Origin: Symbiodinium kawagutii
Taxonomy: Eukaryota > Sar > Dinophyceae > Suessiales > Symbiodiniaceae
Assembly (NCBI GenBank): GCA_009767595.1
Contig: VSDK01007059.1
Span: 370,544 to 434,543, forward strand
DNA: 64,000 nucleotides
Direction of reading: 5' to 3'
The translations under genes and the position numbers were made by a program. Shown piece after piece: positions 30,235 to 43,091 of this stretch. Each line of letters begins with the position of its first letter. Positions within the stretch are counted from its first letter, which is position 1. Below the pieces are notes generated by a model, which was not told the DNA's origin, did not search any database, and worked only from the letters and a program-made list of their open reading frames with translations.

Positions 30235-31629
30235 ATGTATCATTTGCTTATGTGATTTTAGAAAATGTTACTTAAATCTAATTAGTTACTATTTCGAGCA
30301 TGTACTATCACAGAGTATTAGGCAGCCGCTAGGTCGCTGCTCGCCTGGTTCTCCTGTGCCCAGTCAGGTATAGTGGTGAAGCACATGGCGGTTTTTTGGG
30401 GTTGTTGTCTACTACTAATCTGTAGCACATGTCACAAGATGTCATACGCGCAAGGAAGTGCAAAAGATGTTATTTGTTGCACTGTTTGGCGACCTACGGC
30501 CGCCTGCTGCCACTGCCTTCATCGAAAGCGCTTCACAATACTTTCAAGAGCCTGTGCTCTATACTTTCAAGAGCCTGTGCAGTCGTTTTGGTATGAGCTC
30601 GGTTCCGTAGCTGAAGGCACTTCCGAGACATTCTGAAGCAGTCTGTCAGCTACGCTGTCTGTTGCTGGCATGTTGTGTCAGTCTGAGTGCTTTGTTCTGG
30701 GCTCTGATCGCACACTATGGAGTAATTATCACCTGAAATTTCTGGAGGCATACTGTAAATTGAACTCATCAGAGGGACATTCATTCACATCATGTAGGCG
30801 TATGTGTGGCTCGACATATGTTTTATATAATTTGATTGCAATTGATATTAAGTAATACATATTATGTTATTAAATCACAGTTATCGATATAAATTCATGC
30901 CACAGACTGAGTCGTTTTTTTGACATGCTCCCTGTATCCCATTTACATGGCCATATTCAACTCTTCAGGGTTCAGGACATGTTGGTTTCATGTTGGTTCC
31001 CCCATGGATGTGTACTATTCAGCGTATGCTGTGGCTGGTGCTTCGGTTGCCTGGCAACTTCGTGGTTGGATACCTTCAAGGGACGATCTACAGCTTGTTT
31101 GTGCAACTGCGCTTGTCATAGCCGCCCCTGAATTGACTTTGTGGTCCTATCCTGGTAGCTTAACTTGCTGTGGTGCTGCGTGCTATATTTGCCTGAACAT
31201 GATGCATTCATATGCATTCTGACACCTGAAGCACTCTATTCTGACACTGGCGTCATGCCCAGCCCCAATTGGAACATGTTTTTAGGATTCAAAAGTTTCA
31301 CTAGCGACCTGGACAGCCGGGTGGCGCAAGCAAGAGCCTCCAAGTAGCAAAAGGGTGGCTCCTGTAAAGCAGCCAAACACCTTTCAGGAGGACATAGTTG
31401 ACCTCGACATGCCCTCAAAGGGCTTTTTCGGCAGAGAATTTGAATGAAGAGCGTGAGGTGTTTTAGGTGCATTCAGAGTGCTGGCAAAGGACACTGAGTA
31501 AACTTGGGTTGAAATTATTTTCGGGAGGAAAACCGGAGAACCAATAATGTTTTCAAGATTTCCTGGAGAAAAAAGGATGAAACAACCCGTGCCCAAAATA
31601 GATCAAAAGAGTGTGTGCATGAAAGGCAG
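29643..31629. other. No supported gene; (ATCT)n microsatellite
   Basis: Contains an AT-rich patch and an uninterrupted (ATCT)n run at 30177-30234. A + strand frame near 31010-31180 (ASVAWQLRGWIPSRDDLQLV and onward) and another near 31289-31347 (SDLDSRVAQARASK) look somewhat coding-like but lack support for both splice ends. Confidence 0.6.
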
Positions 31630-31680
31630 GCAGCAACAACAGCTAGTAGCGCAGCAAGAGATACATTCAAGGAGCAGATT
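31630..31680 (+). CDS. Candidate 17-codon exon
   Basis: A GGCAG acceptor is followed by 17 codons (AATTASSAARDTFKEQI) and a GC donor (GCTGAC). The Ala-rich helical composition and GC donor match the other small coiled-coil exons in the window. Gene assignment is unknown. Confidence 0.4.
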
Positions 31681-32391
31681 GCTGACAGCTACCATTGCAT
31701 CACAGGTCCATTTCATTCTATTTCTATTCCATCAATTTTCTCAATACCTGCATCATGGAAGCCAGCGCGGAGTCACCTGAGATACTCGACCTTTCAGAGC
31801 TCAGCTGCGAACTAAACCGGCAGCGCTGACCATTATGCAAAAGAGATGTTTGAGCGCACAAAATTCTCACCATATGTTTTATCAACAGGGCAAATATTGA
31901 GGATAATTGGGAATTTGCCGAGAGCATGCCTTTCTTTGAGCTTGACAGTTGGAGGATGGCTTCCAGTTTGAGGTCTAGCATATATAACAATATATGTATG
32001 TATATATATATATATATGCATATTTTTTTGGGCTAATTTGGGAAGATATAGTTTGGACTTCGGACCTTGAAAAGGTAAAATGATACCAACTCTATTTTAA
32101 TCAATTTTTGGAGTTTGACTTTGAAACGCACGTCCTACCGCTTTGCTCACTCCTGGCCAGGCACAGACGACCCAGCGCATGGATCAGTTCTTCCAGTGAG
32201 GGGCAGTTTCACACCAATTACCCCCTAAAAAAAGAACCAAAGACTGCAAATTAAGGTATTGTTTTGCATGTTCGTGATCTAGGAGTTTACTATTTTGTAG
32301 TTTTTGATCCCCTTGAAAATAGATGAATCTGCATGTGTGCAAATGTTTCAGGAGATATCATCATTAGTTCTGTGCTTGGTTGTTCCACTTG

Positions 32392-32700
32392 CAGAAGGCC
32401 CTGGTGATTCTTTGTTTGGATTTCACCTCAAACCTCAGGAAGTGGCCATGGCAACGCCAAGCTTCCTGAGATTGGAACAATCAAAAGATATCAAAAACCA
32501 TTTGGAGCCGTTGCCGGAGGTTGTGCAAGAAGCAAGTTGCGAGGTTCGCTTTCAGCACTTTTTTGGAGCAGCGGCTGCAAGATGCTGTAACACTTGGACT
32601 TGCAAACCTGGGACCTGAAGCAGAGGAAGCTTGCCTCTATGTGGCAAATTTGCTTGATCAGGAGTTCACCATCATCCCTTGGTCAATGGTGCCATATGTG
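32392..32700 (+). CDS. Two coding-like stretches, unknown gene
   Basis: After a TTGCAG acceptor one frame reads GDSLFGFHLKPQEVAMATPS and then FLRLEQSKDIKNHLEPLPEV (to about 32528). A second frame starting near 32553, after a TTTCAG, reads FLEQRLQDAVTLGLANLGPE then AEEACLYVANLLDQEF. They are in different phases with no room for a normal intron between them, so either one is spurious or the order of splicing is not what it seems. No family recognised. Confidence 0.4.
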
Positions 32701-32999
32701 CGCAACTTGTGCCCAGTAGGCCTACCACAAGCTACTAGTGCGATATTGTGTGTTCTGGCGAAAAAGCCTTACAGTCTATGCAGGCATTCCCGCGACGGTT
32801 GTACAGTTTGTGATCATTTGTGGTGGCAAGTGTCAGCGCATGTCAGTGTATAGCCACTGCACGGCGGGCACACGGAATGCAAATGTCTCTGCAATCCTTC
32901 ACGTAATAAATATTATATAAATATATACACATACTTTTCGGTACTTTCCAATCACTCTCTTTAAGTCATGACGCTTCCTTGCTATGACTAGGATTGAAT

Positions 33000-33165
33000 C
33001 TGCTCAGTTTCGATGCCTTCCTCCGGCAACTAGTCGGTGATTGTGCTGTTGAGATCTTGATCCAGAGGATAAGATTTCCCAGCCACACCGTAACTACCGA
33101 TGCCTATTGTACAGCTGATATGTGGTGGTTTGATTTACCCAAGAGGGTCCAATCAAGCCAGGATG
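33000..33165 (+). CDS. Coding-like stretch, unknown gene
   Basis: One + frame reads SFDAFLRQLVGDCAVEILIQ then RIRFPSHTV and stays open to about 33165. Composition is protein-like with alternating hydrophobic positions, but splice boundaries are not clear. Between here and 35400 the only definite element is the ATC microsatellite at 34233-34301. Confidence 0.3.
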
Positions 33166-34232
33166 CCAGATGACACAGGTATACACAGGTGCATTTCCGA
33201 TCAGCCACGAAGCATAAATTGCGCTTTGGATCCGAGTCGCTATATCTTGTGCCTGGCAGAGCCAAATGATGGGTAAGGATAGTTTCATATTACATACTGT
33301 ATTTGCTTTTTTATTTTTTGGTATACACGTATTTGTGCATATATCATATTTTTGGAGATATGAAGCGTCACATCAGCTCACGACCTGTGGAGTTTTTTGA
33401 AGTCAGAATTCTGTGGTATTCGTTTGCTTCGTTGCAGTCGGCATTTTGAGGCTGTCATCAGTGCAGCGCAGATGGGTTCTTAAACTCAAGCTGGGAATGG
33501 TGCAGAGAATGTGACCATTATGAAATGGGTACTTACGACTGTTTATGACTGTTTCTAGACGTGGTTTGCTCCTCACTTTCCCGAGGTTTTTTAAGGTTCA
33601 AAGCAGAGCCTGTCAAGTTATGGCTAGCATGCCTGATGTCATTCAACATTAGTTGAAGGCACTGACTTGATATTCCTTTTTATGCTACTTCAGTGAATGA
33701 TTGTTGATTTCTTGGACTCCAGAGCGGGTGTATTCACATACCAGTGAAGCCTTCAGTTTTACACTGGAGATGGCCCCATGGATCTCAGGCGCGCAAGGGC
33801 AGGTGGGTCAAGGTTTAAGCTCATTGTTTGGATGTGTTTGTGCCATGATATGTTTTTCACCGGTTTCTGTTTTGCAGCCTGTTTTTTTTTACTCGGTCAT
33901 ACTCAGTCATCAAGACAGGAAGCAGAACTAGTTGAATGTTGTTCCTGATATCCTCATGTATCTGTGTTTCCATATCTCAAGGTAAGGTTGGACCTTGAAT
34001 TGCTCTAGCGCTGGTGAGAAGTTGCGAAGATGCTTTGAGAACTTTCAGGCCACGCATTTCCGTGCAAGAGTCCGGTCGCGATATTTGCATATGTGTCGCT
34101 AATTTTTGGGGCGCAAGAGGCCTGTTTGTTTGTCTCAAATCACTGCTGTTTTTTCTTCACATTTTGCCCACTGGCTTCTTGCATGGTGCCTGTCCTTGTC
34201 ATCAAGATTGATGTCAGTCAGCATGAAAAGCT

Positions 34233-34233
34233 C

Positions 34234-34301
<68 letters not shown>
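34233..34301. repeat. (ATC)n microsatellite
   Basis: Uninterrupted TCA/ATC trinucleotides over about 70 bases. The poly-Ser and poly-His frames across it are artefacts. Confidence 0.95.
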
Positions 34302-35413
34302 TCACCACTTGGCCCTCATAGTCAGAGCCAAAGTTGCAGCAGGAGGATCAGAATTCACCAGATGTGGTGCAGCATGCAGCATGTTGTATCCCACCGGATC
34401 CTAGAAGTAGTAGGAGTCGTTGCGCCACAGCATGCCGCTATGACCTGCTGTGCACGGTCCACTCATCCGCACCTGTGCGCGGGAATGGCAGCGAACCACT
34501 TGCTTGGGAGTGCATTGCCTGCATCTCTGGTTGCCCAAAGGATCCTAGAAGATCCTCGAAGCATCGAAAGCCGCCACTCTCCGAAAATCCTCGCTGGCTG
34601 TGTGGAAATTGTGGAAAATATCAAAAAACATTCACAGAAAACATGCAGAACATATGCCTCAAACACCCTCAAAGTGCTTCGCACTTTTGTCGGATGCCGA
34701 TGCCTCCAGAAAATTGCGCTTCCGTAAAACGTCCAGCACGGAAGCAGCAAGCGAAAGTGATAGCAAAGACAGCTAGCAGCAATAGATAGGGACAGCATTT
34801 CCTGATTGAAAATCTTTAGGAATAAGAATTCTAAAACCAAGATTACGATTGCATATGAATAAGAAATAATTAAGCAAAATTCAAGGACAGCTTCTCCAAG
34901 TGTTGAGTTTGAAGCGCTAGCATTGTACTTGGCTGTGTCATGCCGTGAACTAGCGCTCCAGGTGCAGTGATGGGCCTGGCACCGCCACACTTGTTGGGAA
35001 TGACTTCTGCGCAGAGCCACTTGCTCGTTCCCGTCTCAAAGGACCGGAAATCGGATGGCGGAGCATGGCATAGCAATTTGATGCAATTTGATATTCCAAA
35101 GTTGCTGCATTTGGCCGCACAAGACCTAGCTCAAGCGACAACATTTGTGGCCTCAGAGTCTTTCCCAGCTGCCAAGGTCATGGATTTGTCAGTATTGAGC
35201 TGTGCAACTTCTATATTATGACTAATTATGAATTGTATATGTGTGATTTTTTTCATGCCTTGCTCCTGCAACAACGTGGGCCCCACATCCCCTGAACATT
35301 GGAGTTCCACACAGTTCGGTGCACATGGGGTACAGTAAATCTCGCGACACACTGCTGCAATCCTGCTGGAATGTATTGGGTCTTACACTCACCCAACACA
35401 GTGCAGCCAACAG

Positions 35414-35503
35414 GAGCTGTCCATTGACTTGTTGGAGGCTGCTTTGCCTGAACAAGAAGCCAGGCTGAATCAAGACATGACAAAATTGGATCAGTCAAGA
35501 CGC
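35414..35503 (+). CDS. Candidate coiled-coil exon
   Basis: After a CAACAG acceptor the frame reads ELSIDLLEAALPEQEARLNQ then DMTKLDQSR, with heptad-like spacing of Leu/Ile. Several GC donors are possible, so the end is approximate. It belongs to the same style as the exons at 29601 and 31630, so a coiled-coil gene may occupy 29.6-35.5 kb. From 35520 to 36550 there is a T-rich stretch and a short (CA)n run near 35961-35975 but no gene I can support. Confidence 0.4.
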
Positions 35504-36555
35504 AGCAAAAATTGGCAAGCTAAGCCCTTGTCACCCTTTGTCCTTGGAAGTTAGGCCCTTTTCCTTTGAAGTTCTTGGGCAATCAGATTCCGTTGACAGA
35601 CCCAGAAGGCCACCCGCATTTGTTGAGGGCCATGGTGGTTGGAAATGTATTTTGTATTTTGCACAAGTGAGTTTGTTTTCCAGCTCTGCTGTTTTTCTGC
35701 TTTTTTACTTCTTTTCTGCCTCCACTTTTTGCTTTACTGTCTTTCTACCTTTTTCTGCTTTGCTTTTCTGGCTGTTTCTGATTGTTTGTTGTTCTGATTC
35801 TTTGCTTTTTTGTTTTTTTCTGCTGTTTGCCTTAATGTTTCTTTGCTTCTCCCTTCTCTTGTTTCTTGCTTCTCCGTTTTTTGTTTCTTTCGGTTTCTGC
35901 ACTTCCCCGCTGCTATGTTTTGCTTTGCTTTTCTGCTTTCATTGACGACGAGATTAGCTACACACACACACACACTCTAGCAGCATCAACAACAGTGAGA
36001 GTTGTTTGCTGAGCTCTTTTGGGGGAGGCGCTACTCCCTGCCTGCCCACACATCGAAAATTCCAAACCCAAATGTTGCAAACAAACGCTTTGGAGGGACG
36101 CAAGGAATTGCTAAAATGTGTTGTAACAAAGGTATTACCTGGTGCTGCGGGTGTGTGGCACACAACCGGGAAAAACAGAACCCCAACTGAACATGAATTT
36201 CCCTCAGCAATTTCCCACCCTGTAGTTGTGACATTCAGTGACCATGCTGCAGGGTTGAATGATGTTGAATGCTACATGTGCCAATTTTCGTTTGTTGAAG
36301 ATGTGGACCCTATCCGCGATCTTCACCTTTGTCACACCCTTGCGTGGCTGGTTCCCCTAGGAACGCTTCGTACAGGATGCACTGGACTCCACTGGGGAAA
36401 CAGCTGCTGGCCTCGTGGTTGCAGATTGGGGGATGGGCTCGGCTTCCAAGTTCTGCAACCAAGTCGTATGCGGATGTGGTAGTCTTTGCGATTGCGCCAC
36501 TTGAATCCACTTGAAGTATTTTGAAGTGTTTGGACCTGCACAAGATGGTAGAGTC

Positions 36556-39500
36556 ATGGAATCTCATGGAATCCGAATGGAATCCTCATGGGATCCTCAT
36601 GTATTTTCAGAATTGGAGACCGCGTCTCCCGGGTGGACAGGTGATCCCTATGGAGTGGTGCTGTGGCCAGCTGCTCAAGTCGTAGCTGCGGCTCTGATCC
36701 GTTTGTTGCTTCGGGAGCGGGAACCATCGGGGACCATCGGGGACCTGCAAGCTGCTACCGTTTTGCTACCCTTGGCATCAAGGATTTCCATGCCAACAGA
36801 ATTATGTTTAGATATACTTAATGATGTTGAGAGATTTTATATACATGATTTGACCATCACAGGATTTCAAACGGTACTTAATTTGACATTGACGAAGGGC
36901 CCCGGAAGCGAAGCGATTTGGATCTCGCAACTGTTGACGTTTTCACGTTGTGGCACCTTGACTTGCAGCCCTTCCAGCAGCCTTCCAACCCTGCAGGGAC
37001 AACGATATGCTTTTGTACATTTTGAGACTTGAAAGTTTTGACGCGCTCATTGTGGGCATGCTGCCTTGTACAGTGTGGAAGCTGACCAACTGTCCAGCTG
37101 CTATGGGCACCAATTTTGTTTGTTCAAACAAAGCTCACTTGATGTCGTTTGATCAGTCACTGGTAACACTCAATTGTATGTAAAATCTGTTGGCAACAGC
37201 CGTCATCATGCCCCACCCTGCCGGACCCCCTGCATACCACCTTGCAATGCCAGCTCAACCATACTCAACCCACATCATGCTGAATTACCCAACATATTCT
37301 TGTTGCAAAAGGAAGGCTCTCGTCCAAGATGCAGGACAGCTCCCGACGGCGCATCGTGGAAGTGGGATGTGGCACTGGGCTTTGCTCTTTGGCAGCTTCA
37401 ACGGTGCCAGAGACCTCGATATTGGCCACAGATTATCGAGAAGAGCCATTGAAACTTCTGACTCAGGTCGGGGGACGTCGGGGATGTGACTATGGCATAC
37501 TATGGCTAGATGGTTTAGCGCAGCCCCTTGGTTGGCTGGAAGCTAGGTGTGGTGGACAAATGAGAGCAGGGATGTGTTATGATTCTCTGCGTTCGGTCCT
37601 TCTTGAGATTTTTTTGAACTTTTAGAGTATGAACTTTCTTCGTTTTGCTCCGGTATTTGAGTGGTTTCTTCAGGTCATCGAATCGAAACGCTTGGGCTAC
37701 CAATTGAATTCATAATACCCTGTGATTCTCTCAGCGTTTCCAACTTGGATTTGCAAGGAATGAGGTCAAGCAATGAAATTCATTTCCATGATGATGATTG
37801 GAAGGGATAGATTGGATTAGATTAGATTAGATTAGATTAGATTAGATTAGATTAGATTAGATTAGTTAGATTAGAATAGATTAGACGCGACAAATGAAGA
37901 TGGCCTAGATAGGATAGATAGATAGATAGATGTATAGAGATACAGTAGGATGGATAGAGATACAGTAGGTGGAGATAGATTAGATGGTGGGAGAGAAAGG
38001 AAGAGATAGAGATTCTAGCAAATTTTGTTGTGCAGCTTGCGGCTTTCTTTCTCGGGTGCCTTTTAAAGCTCCACAGCAGCAGCAGATGCCACAGGCGATG
38101 CTTTTAAACCAAGAGCGTTTGCAAAGAACTGACGCCATAGAAACCTCGATGATCTCAACGAAATGCCTTGACTTTACTCAGCAGTCAGTGCCAGAAGCAG
38201 CCGCTTGGAAGATTAATTTATTGATGTACGTTCCGATTCAGGATTAATTACAAGGAGTGCAACTAGATGGACTTGCCAATCTTTGTCAGCACATTGCATG
38301 CCATACAATCTACTGGTTAAAAGTTAAAAGAAGACATAAAGAAGACATGGACATGTCAGCCCGGAGAAAATCGTGAACACATGCTTACATCCATACACAT
38401 CATACACACGCTCATGTGCACATATATATGACTAGATTGGCGCGGGGCATATGTGCACTGATCATGTGTGGGTGCTCTTTGCGGTTTGGACTTTGACATG
38501 TGAGTGGCCCCAGAATCTTCTAAAATAATCCTTTCCCCCTGTTTCCAAATGCTACAAACCCCTCCCCAAGAAAAAATCAAGCACTGTGCACTACAGAGCC
38601 TTATTTTCATACATTCTGCAATTCTTGTAATAGGGGGACCCTAATCTCGGGTAATTTGCCTTTAAGGATTCATATTAGGGTCAAGATTATTAGATTATAA
38701 GACTATTAGGGACCCTTAAAAGATTACAGTCTAATGCATATTAGAGGGACCCTAATCTAATAATTCAATTGATATATTGCCAAGTCAAGATTTGCAGGAT
38801 CAAGGATTCTCTAGACAAGCCAGAACTGTTATTGCCAAAATTGTTTTGCTCCATGGGGAAGAAACAACACAACAGGCTGATTGTATGTGTAGGGCGGTTG
38901 AGCACAGTTTGGTACATTTACACATGTGAATAAAAACAAATATATACATATATATGGTACCCCCCCCCAAGATCAGTGGTCAAGTTGTTCTCAACAATAG
39001 GTTTGTCATGAATTATGTTTTTAATTATTATTTTGATTGTTGGTTGAAAGAATGTTTATCAAAGGGGGGGGAAGATAAGAGACTGTAAATGTGTTTAAAT
39101 AAATGAGTATATAGAGCAAGCTCCAAACCTACAGAAAAACCAAAAAACCAAAAAACCAAAACTTTTTGGAGAAGTTTTGGTTTGGAGCCAAAAGATGTTT
39201 TTTTTTGGTTTTCCTTGAGTTTTTTTTTTGGTTTTGGAGCTTGAAAAACCAAAAAAACCTAGGGATTTTTTGGTTTTTTGAAAAGATGTATTACTTCGAA
39301 GATCCAAAAAACCAAAAAAACTCAAGGTTTTTTTGGTTTTTGCATTTTTTCTTTAGGAAAAATTGATCTAGAATTACCAAAAAACCAAAAAAACCTTGAG
39401 TTTTTTTAGTTTTTTGGAGCTTCGAAGTAATACATCTTTTCAAAAAACCACAAAAACCCTAGGTTTTTTTGGTTTTTCAAGCTCCAAAACCAAAAAAACA

Positions 39501-42500
39501 AAAAAACTCAAGGAAAACCAAAAAAAACCATCTTTTGGCTCCAAACCAAAACTTCTCCAAAAAGTTTTGGTTTTTTGTTTTTTTGGTTTTTCTTTGATTT
39601 TTTTTTGGTTGTTTTTGTTTTTTTTTAATTTGTTTAGTGTTTTTGGATTTTTGGATTTGCCCCCCCCCTTCCCACCAAAAAGTTTTTTTTGGTTTCTTTG
39701 GTTTTTAACCTTTTTTGGTTTGTTTGGTGTTTTTGTTACTTGGGTTTGCGCCTCCCCCCCACCCATTCCAATGAAGCAGCGTAACATTCAGCTGAGATCT
39801 CCAGGAAAGAAACATTCAGCCGAGATCTCCAGGATCATTTCGCTTCAAAATTTCATCTTTTTGACTTGGACGTCCTAATATTCAGGGACCCACAATTGCG
39901 CTCTATTCAATTGTACTCGTACCGATTTTAAACGTTTTTTCTAATCATGGCCTATTTAATAATGTTCTATCTAATCACAGCCTGTCGAATGTGGTTTGAT
40001 TTTACCATGCTTGTTCAATATGACTCTTATATGCTTTATTTGTTAATATGCATTATGTAACGATAACACATTTGACAATGCCTTATTCTTGGACGTTTTA
40101 ACTATGCTCTATTATTATTGCCTGGTTGTCTTGTATTTAATCAAAATCATTTAATAATGCATAATTTCATTCTCCCCCATTTTTTGTACCGTACATATTT
40201 AGATTTGCGTTGTTTATTAATTTAATTGCGCTCTTTTAATATTTGACCTATTTGAAGATTTTTTATTCCATTACGACTCTATGTCGTCTATTAGTCATAC
40301 CTTATTTCTGCATTTTATTTTTTTCCTCAATCATGCCTTATTTGCATCTAATTATGGACGATTTAATCTTTCTAATTAATTGTGGTCGGTTTCATTACGG
40401 CCTACATTTTTGATAACGATGAGCACGTCGCTACAATTTGTTTTTCCAATCTGTTCGATTAAGCCATCACCCAATTCTGTAGTTTCACTCTACTACAGAG
40501 TTAATGTACAATGAACAAATAGTGCTGGCATTGCGATTTTTGTTTCCGTCCCTATTCTCATTCGATGTCCTATTGTGAGAATTCTTTTATTCAGTGCAGC
40601 GACCGATTAGAATTATTTTCGTTATCAGATTATGACCATCTTTGTTGACTGTGACTAGGAACTGATGTAATTGTTGTGCTTGTTGCAATGAATATTATCA
40701 TACCTGTGTGCACTACTTATAGTATAAGGCTTACTATCATACCTGTGTAAAAGCCAAATGTTTGAAAGCACACTTGTTGATTACACAAGCCCTTCAACAA
40801 CAAAAAACACAATTTCTTTTGCATAGCTAGTATTGCTTTTGGTAAACTCTAAGGGCGCGAGGGGGTTAGGATGGGTATGTTGATTCACAAATACAACAAC
40901 TTTATCGGCGCTACAATCTTGGACGCAGCTAATCTCGGAATAAGCTTTGTAAAAAAGCAGTATCAGATCTGAAGCCCACAATCTTACAATGCAGGCAACG
41001 CAATGGAATAATATTTCTAGCAATAGTTATGTGGAGTCATGGAGGGTAAGTTAAAGAAAGATAACAAATACAGACATTTCAACTTCCATAGGTTGATTCG
41101 ACGGGACCAGTAATAAGAGTAGTACTACAAAACTCATATGCCAAATGATTGATTAAGCAAGATATGATGAATAAAAATAAGAATCACTATCAGTGGGAAA
41201 GACTGGAATGTCAGTTGTTACTTTAGATCAAAAGCAATGACAGGACTTTTTTATTAACCATAGATCATATCATGATATTCCTCCACTCACTTCCCTAGTT
41301 GTAGCTACAGAAAACATAGTCATGATTTGATCATCATAATAGTTCTGTGCGATTTTGCATTAGGTATTCACATTGTACAATAGGACATCAAATAGTAGTA
41401 GAAGCAACAGATAAAGTAACGGTACTATTAATGGTGTTTCCTGTAGATGAAGTGAATGTTTTACCGATGGTTGAATGAAACTGCTTGAAGAAACCAAACT
41501 GAGAGACATTCAAATTCAGGAACAGAGAGATGGTAACCAGGAAAGAAACCAGGCATGATTAGACGACAAGTCAGGGATTATTTGGGAGCATATGAGGGAT
41601 CCCAAGAGAACAAGTTAGGGATCTCTGTCAAACAAGTTACGAATGATGAGGAAACAAGTGGGATGCAACCAAGGCATCAATGTATGTAAACACTACAAAC
41701 ACCGATCTTGGAGGGGGGGGTAGCATATATATGTATATATATATATAGATAGATAGAGATAGAGATAGAGATATAGACATATATATATATATATGTAGAC
41801 ACAGATATATATATAATAATAGATATCATATATGCGCGTATATGTATATTTGCGTAGGGAGGGAGAAAGAGGGAGAAAGAGAGAGAGGGAGATATATAAA
41901 AAAATATGTATATGGTTCCACCGAGTGAAGCTGCTAGCCGATGAGCTGGGCGGTTGAGATGGTTGGGCCACAGTTTCGCCTTCAGCCTAAGCCTAGCTGA
42001 ACTGTGCAGATGGTGATGGAGAGATATACTACAGCCTGGATTTCAATTGCCACAATGAGGAAATCAAATCTAGTTGTAAAAACAAAACAATCAAGAAATG
42101 GATGGGATCCTGAACCCATTTTGATTGCATAGTTCTCTGCTAATAAAGAGGGGAAAGGTATTCATTGTGCACTTAATGAATGTCATGAGGACACGTCCTG
42201 CAAGGGAAATCCTGGGTTTGGGGCAATTTCATGTATGTTGTGGGCATGTTGCGGAAGCTCCATCTATGTGTTAAGCAGATTCTAATTCGATGAAAAAGGA
42301 TGCGCAGCAATTGAAAGATGATGTCGCCTGCAAGCGCAAGTCGCGTATCTCATTGTGACGGCGCGACGGTACACTGATTTTGTTCTGAGGATGTGCTCGT
42401 TGCAGCTGACCTGCTGTATCTCCGCTCGGCATCAGAAGCATTGGCGAGAGGCGGATGCAAAAACGAATCCAAGATTGGAGCATCGGTCATTGAAAAAGGG

Positions 42501-43091
42501 TGCAGTACGATGCGGAGGTATTTTGATTTAGACTTGAAATACGATGCAATGAACCAAAGCCGCTGGGACGTGAGGTGGTTGTGAAACGTAAATGTACAAT
42601 CATACGCCTAACGCACCTGCATATGTTGCACTTGTGTGATGAATGGCGATGGCGTGCAGGATGCATTGCAGCGCTCAAAAGTGGTGCTCATGTCCTTGTG
42701 GGTGAGCCCTTTTCCGCACTTGCGGCGGGTGTGGCGGGTCTAGGATGTACCCAGAAAGGGTTGTGGCTCAGACATGCTAGGATGAGTATAGCAAGATGTG
42801 AATTATATATACATGTTACAATATATATATATATATATAGATGTATGTATCTATATAGTTTATTTTTTAAATGCATGCTGTACAGTATATATTTACACAC
42901 TTTGTACTTCTATCATAAGATCCTTTGTGAGACATGTCGCCGAGGATTCTGATCGTCCGGGTCGGCAAGCCTTCCTATCAATTCTACGCTCGTCTCTTCG
43001 CGAAGACCGCGGAAACTTTGAGACGCTCAAGGGCTGGAGCATGGCTTTGCCCAGGCGTGGCAGTGACAATGTGGACGCAATGCGGGGCTGA
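36556..43091 (+). CDS. METTL21/FAM86-like S-adenosylmethionine-dependent protein methyltransferase, six exons
   Basis: Exons 36556-36750, 37335-37466, 38095-38199, 42390-42450, 42660-42700 and 42945-43091 join in phase from ATG to TGA: 226 codons plus stop, a normal size for METTL21-type enzymes. Landmarks in order: GWTGDPYGVVLWPAAQVVAA (the family's N-terminal T-G-x-x-x-W-x-A motif), IVEVGCGTGLCSLAAS (SAM-binding motif I), SILATDYREEPLKLL (acidic residue that binds the ribose), LNQERLQRTDAI, DVLVAADLLYLRSASEALAR (post-motif with A-D-L-L-Y), CIAALKSGAHVLV and DRPGRQAFLSILR. Such enzymes usually trimethylate lysines of chaperones or translation factors; the substrate here is unknown. Introns start GC (36751, 38200, 42451) and GT (37467). 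The last intron has an ambiguous junction (GT...GG or GG...AG). Start chosen as the first ATG after an in-frame stop. It is 226 residues, cytosolic by appearance. Confidence 0.75.
37811..37866. repeat. (ATTAG)n pentanucleotide microsatellite
   Basis: About eleven ATTAG units in the second intron of the methyltransferase gene, followed by GATA-rich repeats to about 37985. Confidence 0.95.
39134..39587. repeat. Long near-perfect inverted repeat (foldback) inside an intron
   Basis: Left arm 39134-39343 and right arm 39375-39587 are near-perfect reverse complements around a roughly 30-base loop. For example GATGTATTACTTCGAAG (39285-39301) pairs with 39420-39436, and GGAGAAGTTTTGGTTTGGAG pairs with its complement near 39533-39562. 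The arms are built largely from GGTTTTTT and AAAAAACC words. The transcript of the host gene would form a hairpin of about 210 bp. No coding capacity or target duplication is evident, so it may be a MITE-like or foldback element or a local palindromic duplication. Confidence 0.85.
39593..42389 (+). other. Remainder of the 4.2-kb methyltransferase intron
   Basis: AT-rich sequence with GTTTTTTTGG-type words to about 39745, a stretch of unremarkable AT-rich DNA, and a TA/GATA microsatellite at about 41726-41835. I see no coding frame of any length with protein-like composition. Confidence 0.6.

Noticed and set aside
35538-35945. Hydrophobic 135-residue Phe/Leu/Ser-rich frame resembling a membrane protein
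   Set aside because: It follows a T-rich, low-complexity stretch (TTTTTCTGCTTTT words); the residue pattern is dictated by composition.
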